From Parabacteroides sp. (lineage in GTDB: Bacteria; Bacteroidota; Bacteroidia; Bacteroidales; Tannerellaceae): a stretch of DNA of 36,029 nucleotides. This document shows positions 16,011 to 24,425 of the stretch, in pieces. The notes under the pieces are model-generated. The model ran no database searches. It was given only the letters and a program-made list of their open reading frames with translations, and was not told where the DNA came from. Made by a program: the position numbers and the translations under genes. Each line of letters opens with the position of its first letter. Position 1 is the stretch's first letter. The stretch spans positions 1-36,029 of the forward strand of contig JAHHQS010000022.1 in NCBI GenBank assembly GCA_020026285.1, written 5' to 3'.

Positions 16011-18089
16011 ATGGAAAATATTTATAGATATTTTAGACGTGACATAAGTTGGCTCTCTTTTAATTATCGTGTATTAAAAGAAGCTGAAGATATATCTTTG
16101 CCTATTTATGAACGAATCAAGTTCTTGTCCATCTATTCCTCCAATCTGGAAGAGTTTTATGAAATACGTGTAGCTGAACATCGTGGAGTTATAATGAAGA
16201 AAAACTTTACGGAGGAAAGTACGGATGAGGCAGAGGCTACTTTGGCTGAAATAACTCAGGAAGTAAATTGGCAGCAGCAGGAATATGCACGAGTCTTCCA
16301 GGATGTTGTTGAAGAACTGAATCGTCAGGGTGTTTATTTGTATCAGGATTCTAAACCGGAACCTTTTCATGAAGATTTTGTCCGGAATTTTTTCAATGAG
16401 GAAGTTTTCCCTTTTTTGGCTCCTGTAATGATTCAGAAAGATGACATCAGAACATTTATTCGTGACAAGCGTTTATATCTGGTTATTCGTATGTGCAAGA
16501 GGAAACGTCCCAATGTATTGGTCGAAAAGGAAGAAATTCCATATCAGTATGCTTTGATGAAGATACCTCATTCCAAAGTTTCTCGATTTATTGAATTGCC
16601 GGAACACGAAGGTAAACATTATATCATGTTTGTTGATGATATCATTCGGGCCAATCTGTCGTCTGTATTTCCTGGTTATGTGATCGATTCGTGTTATAGT
16701 ATCAAAATATCGCGTGATGCAGATATCTATCTGGAAGATGAAACCAGACATAGTATTGTTGAGAATATTCGAAAGAAATTAAAGAAACGTAAGATTGGAG
16801 CATTGAGCCGTTTCATGTATGATATAGCTATGCCGCATGATTTCTTGGAGTTTCTATGCAAGTCTTTTAATATAGCGAAAGAAGATTTAGTTAAAGGAGG
16901 ACGCTATCATAATCTGCAGGATTTGATAAAATTGCCTAATCCGAAAGGAAAAGAGCTGGAGCGTCAGGTTCCGCCTCCAATGAGAGTTTCTTATTTGGAT
17001 GAGAAAGGTTCTATGTTTCGTGCTATTAAAAAACGGGATGTTTTTTTACATTTCCCATATCAGTCTTTTGATTATCTGATTCGTTTCCTGATGGAAGCAG
17101 CTTTCGATCCAAAGGTTGAAGAAATAAAGATTACACAGTATCGTGTTGCCGAGAACTCTGCTGTGATAAATTCTTTGATTAGTGCAGCGCAGAATGGAAA
17201 AAAAGTCACTGTTTTTGTTGAATTGAAAGCTCGTTTTGATGAGGAAAACAATATGAGTACATCCGAAAGGATGAAACAGGCAGGAATTCGAATTATATAT
17301 AGTATTCCGGGATTGAAAGTTCATGCAAAAGTGGCTGTTATCTTGAGAAAGAATACCGAAAATGGTAGAAAATATAAGGATTTTGCTTATTTGAGTACAG
17401 GAAATTTCAATGAAAAGACGGCACGAATCTATTCGGATATGGCTTTGCTGACTTGTAATCCTCAGTTTGTTGAAGATATCAATAAAGTCTTTGCCGTATT
17501 GGAAGGAAATCTGACAGAACCTGTATTTTCTCATTTATTGGTTGCTCGTTTCAATATGGTTCCTCAATTGGAACAGATGATAGAAAGAGAAATTGAACAT
17601 GTGCGTGAAGGAAGAAAGGGTAGAATTGTTCTGAAGATGAACGGACTTCATGATAAACACATGATTGATTGTTTGTATCATGCCAGTGAATGTGGAGTGG
17701 ATATCGATTTATTGGTGAGAGGAATCTGTTGTCTTGTTCCTAATCAGCCGTATAGCAGACACATCCGTATTATTCGTATTGTAGATATGTTTTTGGAACA
17801 TTCAAGAGTTTGGTATTTCTATAATGATGGAGAAGAGGATTTATATCTGACTTCGGCCGATTGGATGAAACGTAATTTGAATCGTCGAATAGAAACAGCA
17901 TTCCCGGTCTTGGATCCATCTATCAAACGGCAGATATTGGACATTTTGAAGATACAGTTAAAGGATAATGTGAAAGCTTGTTGGATAGATGAAAATCTGA
18001 AGAATATTCCCAAGAGGGATGATAGTCCAGAGAAAGTTCGCTCGCAGTTGGCTATTTATGAGTTACTGAAACAAGCACAAGATATATAA
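16011..18089 (+). CDS. ppk1: polyphosphate kinase 1
   Basis: Reversibly polymerises the gamma phosphate of ATP into inorganic polyphosphate; membrane-associated. The 692-aa product has the family's full length. The N-terminal domain starts YRYFRRDISWLSFNYRVL and SSNLEEFYEIRVAEH. The active site has H438 in GLKVHAKVAVI, equivalent to the phospho-histidine H435 of E. coli, and H597 in LEHSRVWYF, equivalent to H592. YLSTGNFNEKTARIYSD is also conserved. The start ATG is preceded by no Shine-Dalgarno sequence. The next gene begins 13 bases after the stop, so both are expected on one transcript. Confidence 0.96.
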   Translation: MENIYRYFRRDISWLSFNYRVLKEAEDISLPIYERIKFLSIYSSNLEEFYEIRVAEHRGVIMKKNFTEESTDEAEATLAEITQEVNWQQQEYARVFQDVVEELNRQGVYLYQDSKPEPFHEDFVRNFFNEEVFPFLAPVMIQKDDIRTFIRDKRLYLVIRMCKRKRPNVLVEKEEIPYQYALMKIPHSKVSRFIELPEHEGKHYIMFVDDIIRANLSSVFPGYVIDSCYSIKISRDADIYLEDETRHSIVENIRKKLKKRKIGALSRFMYDIAMPHDFLEFLCKSFNIAKEDLVKGGRYHNLQDLIKLPNPKGKELERQVPPPMRVSYLDEKGSMFRAIKKRDVFLHFPYQSFDYLIRFLMEAAFDPKVEEIKITQYRVAENSAVINSLISAAQNGKKVTVFVELKARFDEENNMSTSERMKQAGIRIIYSIPGLKVHAKVAVILRKNTENGRKYKDFAYLSTGNFNEKTARIYSDMALLTCNPQFVEDINKVFAVLEGNLTEPVFSHLLVARFNMVPQLEQMIEREIEHVREGRKGRIVLKMNGLHDKHMIDCLYHASECGVDIDLLVRGICCLVPNQPYSRHIRIIRIVDMFLEHSRVWYFYNDGEEDLYLTSADWMKRNLNRRIETAFPVLDPSIKRQILDILKIQLKDNVKACWIDENLKNIPKRDDSPEKVRSQLAIYELLKQAQDI

Positions 18090-18102
18090 ATAGATTAAAC
18101 GG

Positions 18103-18765
18103 ATGGAAGAAGAATTGCTTTGGGCGGATTTATATCCTTTTTTATATGGTTTGGGATTGATTTTTTTGATCCCGTTTGTTTATTGGTTTGGTTTTCGTTC
18201 TGGCAGAAGAAAAGAACGGATCGAAACAACTCGTAAACGCTGGAAACAAAAGCAGATATTGATTGGACATCATCAGGAAGAACGTGGTTTATATGTTGAG
18301 AAAATTAAGTTTCTGGAAAATGAATTAGGACGAATTAGTCAGGAGTCAGAATCTTATCAGAAGAAGTTGGATGACATTGCTTTCTATCGTCAGAAAATTG
18401 TTATTTGTGAACAGCAGATTAAACAACTTTCTTCTGCAGAAGCGGAATATCCAGGACTGACCTTATTGTATCAAATGAAAAATGATCCGATTCATACGAA
18501 TCTGACCAGGGAGGATTGGGATACTTTGTTTGCTTTAACGGATGATTTATTTGGCCATTGTATCTCGTCACTCCAGGAGAAATATGGATTGACTCGTCAT
18601 GAACAGGAAATCTGCTGCCTGATAAAATGGTATTTTCCCCGTAAAGAACAATTGGAGATCTTTAATAATACTTCCGATGCTTTGACCAAGTCGAAGAATC
18701 GTTTGAAAAAACGTTTGCCGTTGGATGATAAAGGAGATTTGGAAACTTTTATACGGCAATTTTAA
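18103..18765 (+). CDS. membrane-anchored coiled-coil protein with LuxR-like HTH C-terminus
   Basis: No named family recognised. In the 220-aa product, residues 11-32 form one transmembrane helix, 33-50 are very basic (RSGRRKERIETTRKR, so the rest is cytoplasmic), 62-112 look like a heptad coiled coil, and 130-220 match the C-terminal module of Bacteroidales TPR/HTH regulators (DWDTLFALTDDLF, then YGLTRHEQEICCLIKW, then SDALTKSKNRLKKRL), a divergent LuxR-type helix-turn-helix. It is therefore probably a membrane-tethered DNA-binding regulator lacking the usual TPR sensor domain. It follows ppk1 by 13 bases and is followed by a terminator, which makes a role linked to polyphosphate possible but unproven. 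Confidence 0.68.
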   Translation: MEEELLWADLYPFLYGLGLIFLIPFVYWFGFRSGRRKERIETTRKRWKQKQILIGHHQEERGLYVEKIKFLENELGRISQESESYQKKLDDIAFYRQKIVICEQQIKQLSSAEAEYPGLTLLYQMKNDPIHTNLTREDWDTLFALTDDLFGHCISSLQEKYGLTRHEQEICCLIKWYFPRKEQLEIFNNTSDALTKSKNRLKKRLPLDDKGDLETFIRQF

Positions 18766-18806
18766 TTTGTCAATTGTCCGGTTTAAATATCCGGTTACTT
18801 ATGAAT

Positions 18807-18836
18807 AAGGCTGTAATATGTTGTATTACAGCTTTT
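18807..18836 (+). terminator. terminator of the ppk1 operon
   Basis: A 12-bp stem with one wobble (18807-18818 with 18824-18835; core GCTGTAATA / TATTACAGC) and a 5-base loop, with TTTTATTA at the end. Confidence 0.8.
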
Positions 18837-18890
18837 ATTATATATGTACCATTGTCCGTGTCCTTTTTATGTATAATGTGATATTAAGAA

Positions 18891-18898
18891 TACCTTTG
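18891..18898 (+). promoter_or_regulatory. -7 promoter box of the DUF4837 gene
   Basis: TACCTTTG followed by C. It lies 46 bases before the ATG at 18944 and rules out an upstream start at 18818, which would fall inside the ppk1 operon terminator. Confidence 0.55.
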
Positions 18899-18943
18899 CA
18901 GTATACTTTTTCGCTCGTGTTTGTTTTTATAGAAATTAGTATT

Positions 18944-19939
18944 ATGAAGGTAAATGGTAAATGTCAGTTGTCCGGAGTCTTAATCTTATTTATGATTTGG
19001 GGATTGTTCGGTTGTAATTCCGGTTCGGTTGTTAAACGTGCAACTGGAGTTCCCTATGAAGTCATGGTTGTGATGGATCAGGATTTGTGGGAAGGAAATG
19101 TCGGTGAATTATTACAAGATCATCTTCAATCTCCTTATCCGGGATTGCCACAGCTTGAACCTACAGCCAAACTCTCTTATTGTACTCCTTCCTCATTTAA
19201 CGATTTTATGCGTTATGTCCGGAATATCTTATTGGTAGATGTAAATCCTCAGGCATATACGAAAGTTTCATTGGTGAGCGATCGGGATCTTTGGGCAAAC
19301 GGACAACTGGTTTTACGTTTACAATCTCCATCAAAAGATTCGCTGGAGATTTATTTGAAGGAAGATCAAAGTGAAATGTTGGATTATATTCGGAAAGTGG
19401 AACAGCGAAGATATGCCAATTATCTGCAGGAGCATTACAACTCTTTTCTAGCTGAAAAAGTAAAAGCCGGATTTGGTTTGGAAATCAATGCTCCGGAGGA
19501 ATTAAGTTCTTCGAAAATTGATTCTACTTTTCATTGGTTCTCGAACAATGCGAATACCGGAAGAATGGATATGATCTATTACGAATTTCCAGCCAAGTCG
19601 GAAGCTGATTTGAATCAGTCAAACCTGATAGCGAAGAGAGATTCTGTTACTCGGCAATACGTTCCAGGTTCATTCGAGGGATCTTATATGAAAACAGAAA
19701 CTCGTTTCCCTATAGAATATGAATCTTTATCTTCCAAATCTCATCAAGGAGCGTCTCTTCGTGGATTGTGGAAAATGGAAGGAGATATGATGGGCGGACC
19801 TTTTGTCTCGTATGCATGGTTCGATAAAGCAAATCAAAGGATTGTCGTGGCCGAAGGATTTGTTTATGCTCCGGAAACAAACAAGAAACTTTATATGCAT
19901 CGATTAGAATCCGCCTTACTGACAGCTCGTTTGTTATAG
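18944..19939 (+). CDS. DUF4837 family lipoprotein
   Basis: Bacteroidota-specific lipoprotein of unknown function, 331 aa. From the ATG at 18944 the product has a lipoprotein signal ending LFGC (C24). The start of the mature domain, GVPYEVMVVMDQDLWEG, and the later RGLWKMEGDMMGGPFVSYAW are hallmarks of DUF4837, as I recall the family. It should be bound to the inner leaflet of the outer membrane or to the surface. A longer frame from 18818 would put 42 odd residues before the signal and is rejected. Its last 6 bases overlap the end of the convergent rRNA methyltransferase gene, leaving no room for a terminator between them. Confidence 0.88.
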   Translation: MKVNGKCQLSGVLILFMIWGLFGCNSGSVVKRATGVPYEVMVVMDQDLWEGNVGELLQDHLQSPYPGLPQLEPTAKLSYCTPSSFNDFMRYVRNILLVDVNPQAYTKVSLVSDRDLWANGQLVLRLQSPSKDSLEIYLKEDQSEMLDYIRKVEQRRYANYLQEHYNSFLAEKVKAGFGLEINAPEELSSSKIDSTFHWFSNNANTGRMDMIYYEFPAKSEADLNQSNLIAKRDSVTRQYVPGSFEGSYMKTETRFPIEYESLSSKSHQGASLRGLWKMEGDMMGGPFVSYAWFDKANQRIVVAEGFVYAPETNKKLYMHRLESALLTARLL

Positions 19940-21325
19940 TTCAAATAACTTAAGTTCTTCCGGGTTATAGCTTGTACGTATTCTCCATTCCTGAGGATAA
20001 AGATTGTTAGCTCTATTACCGAGATTTTTGACAAATCCTAGAGGCTTTTGTTTATATGTTAACAGTACATATCCTTTAGAAACGTCACCTGGAAGAACCA
20101 AGGCTTCTTTACGAAGATATTGGATAGCCGTATTCCAATCCACTTCATGCTGGATGAATGCTTCCGGGTCAAGAAGAGTACTTAATGCTAATGATTGTGA
20201 AGGAATCAGGTCTTTCCCTTTTAACTCTCCAACTTCTATACCAGCAGTCAGTATATAAAGTTTGTCATTGATAAAAGGATAGACAGCTTCCACCTCGGGA
20301 GTCAGCAGGTAGAGAGTGGTATCTTTCCAAACAGGGTTGAGTTTTACATCCGATTTCAGAGAATTCTTAACTTGGGCTGGAACAGATAATTGATTTTTGC
20401 CTTTTTGTTTTTTATCCTTATTCTTTGTTTTCAGACGAAGTTCGATACGCTCTCCTTCTTTCTTTTTAAGAACAGCTAAAAAGAATCCTTCTCCTTTGGT
20501 ACGATGAGGAAAAAATCGATAAACAGGATTGTTATGTTTCAGAGCTCCACAGATATTCCATTCTTCTTTGGTTGGAATTTCTACCGATTCGGCACCTAGC
20601 TCATCCATGATATATTGAATGTTCTCTTCATCCTCTTCAGTATTGTAAGTACATGTACTGTAAATAAGAAACCCTCCAGGTTTTAAAGCATTCCAAATGT
20701 CATGAATAATTCTTCGTTGGCGTGAAGCACAGAGTTCTACGTTGGCAACACTCCATTCTCCGGTACTGTCTGTGTCCTTTCTGAACATACCTTCTCCAGA
20801 ACAAGGCACGTCGGTTACGATAACATCAAACAAATGGGTCAGCTGTCCGATTTCTTCCGGATCATTGTTGGTTACAATATTGTTTGGACATCCCCACTTC
20901 TGAATATTTTCTGCTAGGATATAACTGCGAGAACGGATAACTTCGTTACTGACAACAACACTTCCTTCGGGTAAAATACTATGAAGATGTGTAGATTTCC
21001 CTCCTGGAGCAGCACATAAATCCAGACAAACTACAGGTTCTTCAACGCAAGTTTTAATTGCTTGTTCCAAAAACATAGAACCTGCTTCCTGAACATAATA
21101 ATTTCCCGTCTGGAATAAGGGATCGAACGTGAATGACAATCGCTCCGGTAAATAATATCCTAAAGTACTCCACGGAACAGAAGGTGTAGCAGGTGCTTTC
21201 AATCCTTTTTGGGGATTGATTCGTATACTGACAGGTACGTCTGCCATCAATGCTTTTTCCAACTTGTCATATTCATCGCCTAATAGGGCGCGAGTTCGGG
21301 TAATAAAATCAACAGGAAGTGCCAT
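19934..21325 (-). CDS. RsmF/RsmB-type (NOL1/NOP2/Sun) 5-methylcytosine rRNA methyltransferase
   Basis: Predicted SAM-dependent m5C methyltransferase acting on 16S rRNA. The 463-aa product has the Rossmann motif LDLCAAPGGKSTHL, the SAM-contacting NDPEEIG and FDVIVTDVPCSGEGMFRKD, and the catalytic-cysteine motif YSTCTYN. The C-terminal 150 residues carry the RsmF-type PUA-like region (ALVLPGDVSKGYVLLTYKQKPLGFVKN), which favours RsmF over RsmB. A Lys-rich linker (KTKNKDKKQKGKNQ) separates the domains. The ATG at 21325 lies 20 bases downstream of a minus-strand -7 box. The gene is convergent with the DUF4837 gene (6-base stop overlap) and divergent from the RsmI-like gene. Confidence 0.9.
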   Translation of the reverse strand: MALPVDFITRTRALLGDEYDKLEKALMADVPVSIRINPQKGLKAPATPSVPWSTLGYYLPERLSFTFDPLFQTGNYYVQEAGSMFLEQAIKTCVEEPVVCLDLCAAPGGKSTHLHSILPEGSVVVSNEVIRSRSYILAENIQKWGCPNNIVTNNDPEEIGQLTHLFDVIVTDVPCSGEGMFRKDTDSTGEWSVANVELCASRQRRIIHDIWNALKPGGFLIYSTCTYNTEEDEENIQYIMDELGAESVEIPTKEEWNICGALKHNNPVYRFFPHRTKGEGFFLAVLKKKEGERIELRLKTKNKDKKQKGKNQLSVPAQVKNSLKSDVKLNPVWKDTTLYLLTPEVEAVYPFINDKLYILTAGIEVGELKGKDLIPSQSLALSTLLDPEAFIQHEVDWNTAIQYLRKEALVLPGDVSKGYVLLTYKQKPLGFVKNLGNRANNLYPQEWRIRTSYNPEELKLFEL

Positions 21326-21345
21326 TTTGCTTGAATTCTTTCATG

Positions 21346-21362
21346 CAAAAATAGTATTTTTG
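21346..21362. promoter_or_regulatory. palindromic back-to-back -7 boxes between the two methyltransferase genes
   Basis: The 17 bases CAAAAATAGTATTTTTG are a perfect palindrome. The left half reads TATTTTTG on the minus strand (rsmF-like gene) and the right half is TATTTTTG on the plus strand (rsmI-like gene), separated by one base. Both match TAnnTTTG and predict leaders of about 10-15 bases. A TTG at 21331-21333, 21 bp upstream, could be the plus-strand -33; none is clear for the minus side. Confidence 0.6.
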
Positions 21363-21378
21363 TAGAAAAGTTTGAAAT

Positions 21379-22083
21379 ATGCAAGCATCATTATATCTGA
21401 TACCGGTAACTTTAGGTGAAACAGAACATCGTCGTGTGTTGCCGGAATACAATCGTGAAGTTATTCTAAGCATTAAACATTTTGTTGTAGAGAACATACG
21501 GACGGCTCGCCGCTTCTTAAAGAAAGTTGAACCATCTATTGTGATAGATGATTTGACTTTCTATGAATTAAACAAGCATACTTCTCCTGATCAGGTTTCA
21601 GGTTATCTGGCTCCGTTGGCAAAAGGAGAATCCGTAGGAGTTATATCCGAAGCCGGTTGTCCGGCAGTTGCAGATCCGGGAGCTGATGTTGTAGCTATTG
21701 CTCAGCGTAAGAAATATCCGGTTGTCCCGTTAGTTGGTCCTTCTTCCATTATCCTTTCTGTAATGGCTTCAGGTTTTAACGGACAGAGTTTTGCATTCCA
21801 TGGTTATCTGCCAATTGACGCTGGAGAAAGGGTAAATACAATAAAGAAGCTCGAAGGTCGCATTTATTCTGAGAATCAGACTCAGTTGTTTATTGAAACA
21901 CCTTATCGGAATATCAGGCTTGTAGAAGAACTGATCAAGATTTGTCGTCCTTCCACCAAGTTATGTATTGCTTCTGATATTACTTGTGCAGATGAATTCA
22001 TTCAGACTCGTCCCGTAAAGGAATGGGCTGGCAAATTACCGGATCTGGCTAAGAAACCTACAATCTTTTTAATCTATAAATAA
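21379..22083 (+). CDS. RsmI-like SAM-dependent methyltransferase (tetrapyrrole methylase family)
   Basis: A 234-aa member of the tetrapyrrole methylase superfamily, closest to RsmI, which 2'-O-methylates C1402 of 16S rRNA. It has YLIPVTLGE at the N-terminus, the diagnostic [19 protein letters not shown] (RsmI: SDAGTPxISDPG), [16 protein letters not shown], and FIETPYRN. It is about 50 residues shorter than E. coli RsmI and lacks that enzyme's C-terminal extension, so the target may differ; Bacteroidota often hold a second canonical RsmI. The next gene starts 1 base after the stop, indicating translational coupling. Confidence 0.85.
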   Translation: MQASLYLIPVTLGETEHRRVLPEYNREVILSIKHFVVENIRTARRFLKKVEPSIVIDDLTFYELNKHTSPDQVSGYLAPLAKGESVGVISEAGCPAVADPGADVVAIAQRKKYPVVPLVGPSSIILSVMASGFNGQSFAFHGYLPIDAGERVNTIKKLEGRIYSENQTQLFIETPYRNIRLVEELIKICRPSTKLCIASDITCADEFIQTRPVKEWAGKLPDLAKKPTIFLIYK

Positions 22084-22084
22084 G

Positions 22085-22660
22085 ATGGAAAAGTATCAGG
22101 CTCATCCAACTGCGGTAATCGATGCGGATTGTTCGATAGGTGATGGAACGTATATTTGGCATTTCTCTCATATTATGTCGGGTTGCCGGATAGGTGAACG
22201 ATGTAATATCGGACAGAATGTTGTAATTTCTCCTGATGTCGTTTTAGGTAATAATGTGAAGATACAAAATAATGTATCAGTTTATACCGGAGTAATTTGC
22301 GAAGATGATGTTTTTCTAGGGCCAAGTTGTGTATTTACTAATGTAATTAATCCGCGAAGCGCCGTTTCTCGAAAACACGAATATCGTACAACTTTTATCG
22401 GAAAGGGAGCCAGTATCGGAGCCAATGCAACCATCGTCTGCGGACATAATATTGGCCGTTATGCTATGGTTGGGGCTGGAGCCGTAGTAACCAAAGATAT
22501 TCCTCCTTATGCTTTGGTGGTAGGAAATCCTTCCAGACAGATAGGATGGGTGAGCGAATATGGTTGCCGTTTGGATTTCGATGAAAAAGGAAAGGCCGTT
22601 TGCCCGGAAAGTGGAGAAGAATATCTTCTGAAAGAGAATCAGGTCAGACGAATCAAATAA
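22085..22660 (+). CDS. WbpD/WlbB-type left-handed beta-helix N-acetyltransferase
   Basis: A 191-aa hexapeptide-repeat acyltransferase. [35 protein letters not shown] and [14 protein letters not shown] match UDP-2-acetamido-3-amino-glucuronate N-acetyltransferases (WbpD, WlbB) that make di-N-acetylated uronic acids for O-antigen or capsule. The catalytic His and Asn region (IWHFSHI) is intact. The C-terminal [20 protein letters not shown] resembles a worn-down version of the zinc-ribbon-like tail seen in some relatives. No other nucleotide-sugar gene is nearby; it sits between an rRNA methylase and an aminopeptidase, so its partner enzymes must be elsewhere. Confidence 0.85.
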   Translation: MEKYQAHPTAVIDADCSIGDGTYIWHFSHIMSGCRIGERCNIGQNVVISPDVVLGNNVKIQNNVSVYTGVICEDDVFLGPSCVFTNVINPRSAVSRKHEYRTTFIGKGASIGANATIVCGHNIGRYAMVGAGAVVTKDIPPYALVVGNPSRQIGWVSEYGCRLDFDEKGKAVCPESGEEYLLKENQVRRIK

Positions 22661-22693
22661 GAATAGAAATAATTAACCCACAAATATTTTATC

Positions 22694-24091
22694 ATGATGA
22701 AGTATAAGAATTTATGGTTAGCCTCTTTGGCTTTAGGTTGCGCCGTGGCTGCAAATGCCCAGCAGAATGGTGGCATTAATCAACAGATGTTGAATCAGAT
22801 TCAGCAGGCTTATCAGGGAACGCCAGCAGATAAGGCTATCCGTAATGCTATTGGAGCAAATGATATTCGAAAACTTACTTTGAATCAGGAAAAACAGACT
22901 GCTTACGAAACTAATTTTTCCGTAAAGGTGAATTCAAAAGGTATTACCGATCAGAAGTCTTCCGGTCGTTGCTGGTTGTTTACAGGATTGAATGTATTGC
23001 GTTCAAAAGCAATTGCCAAATATGATATGCCTCAGTTTGAGTTCTCTCAGATTTATTGTTTCTTCTGGGACCAATTGGAAAAGTCTAATTTATTTTTGCA
23101 GAGTATTATTCAGACAGCCGACAAACCAATGGATGATAAGATGGTGGAATGGTTATTCCGTCATCCGTTGAGTGATGGTGGAACTTTTACCGGTGTTGCC
23201 GATTTGGTTAACAAATATGGATTAGTTCCGAAGGAAGCGATGCCGGAAACGTACAGTAGTGATAATACTCGTATGATGGCTTCTTTAATCTCAACCAAAC
23301 TGAAAGAATATGCTTTGGAACTGCGTGAGATGGTAGCGAAAAAGACAAAGGCCGGCGATATTGAAAAGAGAAAGACTGAAATGCTGTCAACAGTTTATCG
23401 TATGCTGGTGCTTAACTTTGGTGTTCCTCCTACAGAGTTCGATTATAACCTGAAAGATAAGAGTGGTAAGATTGTTGCAACAGAACATCATACACCAAAG
23501 TCTTTCTTTGAGAAATATGGTGATAAAAGTTTTGTTTCAGATTATGTGATGTTAATGAACGATCCTACTCGTGAATATTACAAATGTTACGAAATTACCA
23601 ACGACCGTCATTTGTATGACGGAAACAACTGGAAATATCTGAATCTTCCGATGTCTGAAATCAAGGAAATGGCTATCGCTTCATTGAAAGACAGCACCAT
23701 GCTTTATTATGCCTGCGATATCACTCAGCTGGATTCCAAGCGTGGCTTGTTTGATATGGACATGTATGATTATGGTTCATTGCTGGGAGTAGGATTTGGA
23801 ATGGATAAGAAAGAACGAATCCAGACTTTTACCAGTGGTTCGGCACATGCCATGACTTTGATGGCTGTCGATTTGGATGCAAATGGCAAGCCAACTAAAT
23901 GGATGGTTGAAAATAGCTGGGGACCAGGTGCTAATAATGGTCATTTAATCATGACTGATAAATGGTTTGACGAATATACTTTCCGTCTGGTAGTGGAAAA
24001 GAAATATGTTACAGAAAAGGTAAAAGAATTGATGAAGCAGAAACCGACCATGCTTCCTGCATGGGATCCGATGTTCTCTGCTGAAGAATAA
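22694..24091 (+). CDS. secreted C1 family aminopeptidase (PepC/bleomycin hydrolase type)
   Basis: Papain-like cysteine aminopeptidase of 465 aa. A signal peptide (LASLALGCAVAANA-QQ) sends it out of the cytoplasm, unlike PepC of Firmicutes. Active-site pieces: oxyanion Gln and nucleophile Cys in DQKSSGRCWLF (about residues 86-96), His in GSAHAMTL, and Asn in VENSWGPG. The C-terminal tail LPAWDPMFSAEE matches the self-compartmentalising arm that limits bleomycin-hydrolase-type enzymes to aminopeptidase action. ATG 22697 is an alternative start. It follows the acetyltransferase by 33 bases without a promoter box, so read-through from the rsmI-like promoter is likely. Confidence 0.92.
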   Translation: MMKYKNLWLASLALGCAVAANAQQNGGINQQMLNQIQQAYQGTPADKAIRNAIGANDIRKLTLNQEKQTAYETNFSVKVNSKGITDQKSSGRCWLFTGLNVLRSKAIAKYDMPQFEFSQIYCFFWDQLEKSNLFLQSIIQTADKPMDDKMVEWLFRHPLSDGGTFTGVADLVNKYGLVPKEAMPETYSSDNTRMMASLISTKLKEYALELREMVAKKTKAGDIEKRKTEMLSTVYRMLVLNFGVPPTEFDYNLKDKSGKIVATEHHTPKSFFEKYGDKSFVSDYVMLMNDPTREYYKCYEITNDRHLYDGNNWKYLNLPMSEIKEMAIASLKDSTMLYYACDITQLDSKRGLFDMDMYDYGSLLGVGFGMDKKERIQTFTSGSAHAMTLMAVDLDANGKPTKWMVENSWGPGANNGHLIMTDKWFDEYTFRLVVEKKYVTEKVKELMKQKPTMLPAWDPMFSAEE

Positions 24092-24118
24092 TCCGAACAG
24101 TATTTCTTTACAATATAA

Positions 24119-24167
24119 AAAGCAGTCTGATGCACACTGGGAACAACAATGCATCAGGCTGTTTTTT
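24119..24167 (+). terminator. terminator after the C1 aminopeptidase
   Basis: A 16-bp stem with two wobble pairs (24119-24134 with 24150-24165; core CTGATGCA / TGCATCAG), a 15-base loop and a T-run. It also reads as a terminator on the minus strand (stem followed by TTTTTATATT). Confidence 0.88.
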
Positions 24168-24360
24168 GTTAAAAAGACGGAGGTTTATGACAATACATGT
24201 GGGATATAAAGAAATGTGTTACAAGCTAATGTTCGTCTTGCAAAGATAAGTCCATTCTGTAATTGTAAATTGATTCACATAGTTTATAGACATAAGGTAT
24301 GGGTTTGTCTTATTCTTTCATTTTTCCGAAAATAATAGATTTATCTCTATTCTGCATAAT
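24168..24360 (-). other. non-coding gap with a minus-strand -7 box; possible small RNA
   Basis: No convincing gene lies between the two terminators. CAAAGATA at 24241-24248 reads TATCTTTG on the minus strand and would start transcription near 24236, running left into the bidirectional terminator at 24119-24167 for an RNA of about 70-120 bases. AAGACG (24174-24179) and CGTCTT (24234-24239) are complementary and could close such an RNA. No -33 element is visible. The segment 24250-24360 shows nothing recognisable. Confidence 0.25.
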
Positions 24361-24398
24361 AAAAAAAGGCTGCTGTAATTCAGTTTACAGCAACCTTT
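24361..24398 (-). terminator. terminator of kdtA
   Basis: A 14-bp stem (24365-24378 with 24385-24398; core TTACAGC / GCTGTAA). The one non-complementary position is a C-A mismatch on the plus strand but a G-U wobble in minus-strand RNA, and the A-run at 24361-24367 supplies the U-tract, so it is directed at the minus strand. Confidence 0.85.
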
Positions 24399-24425
24399 AT
24401 GTATCATGTTTTATAATTTCTATTA

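Noticed and set aside
18818..18943. 42-residue N-terminal extension of the DUF4837 lipoprotein
   Set aside because: It begins within a terminator, covers a promoter box and would bury the lipoprotein signal.
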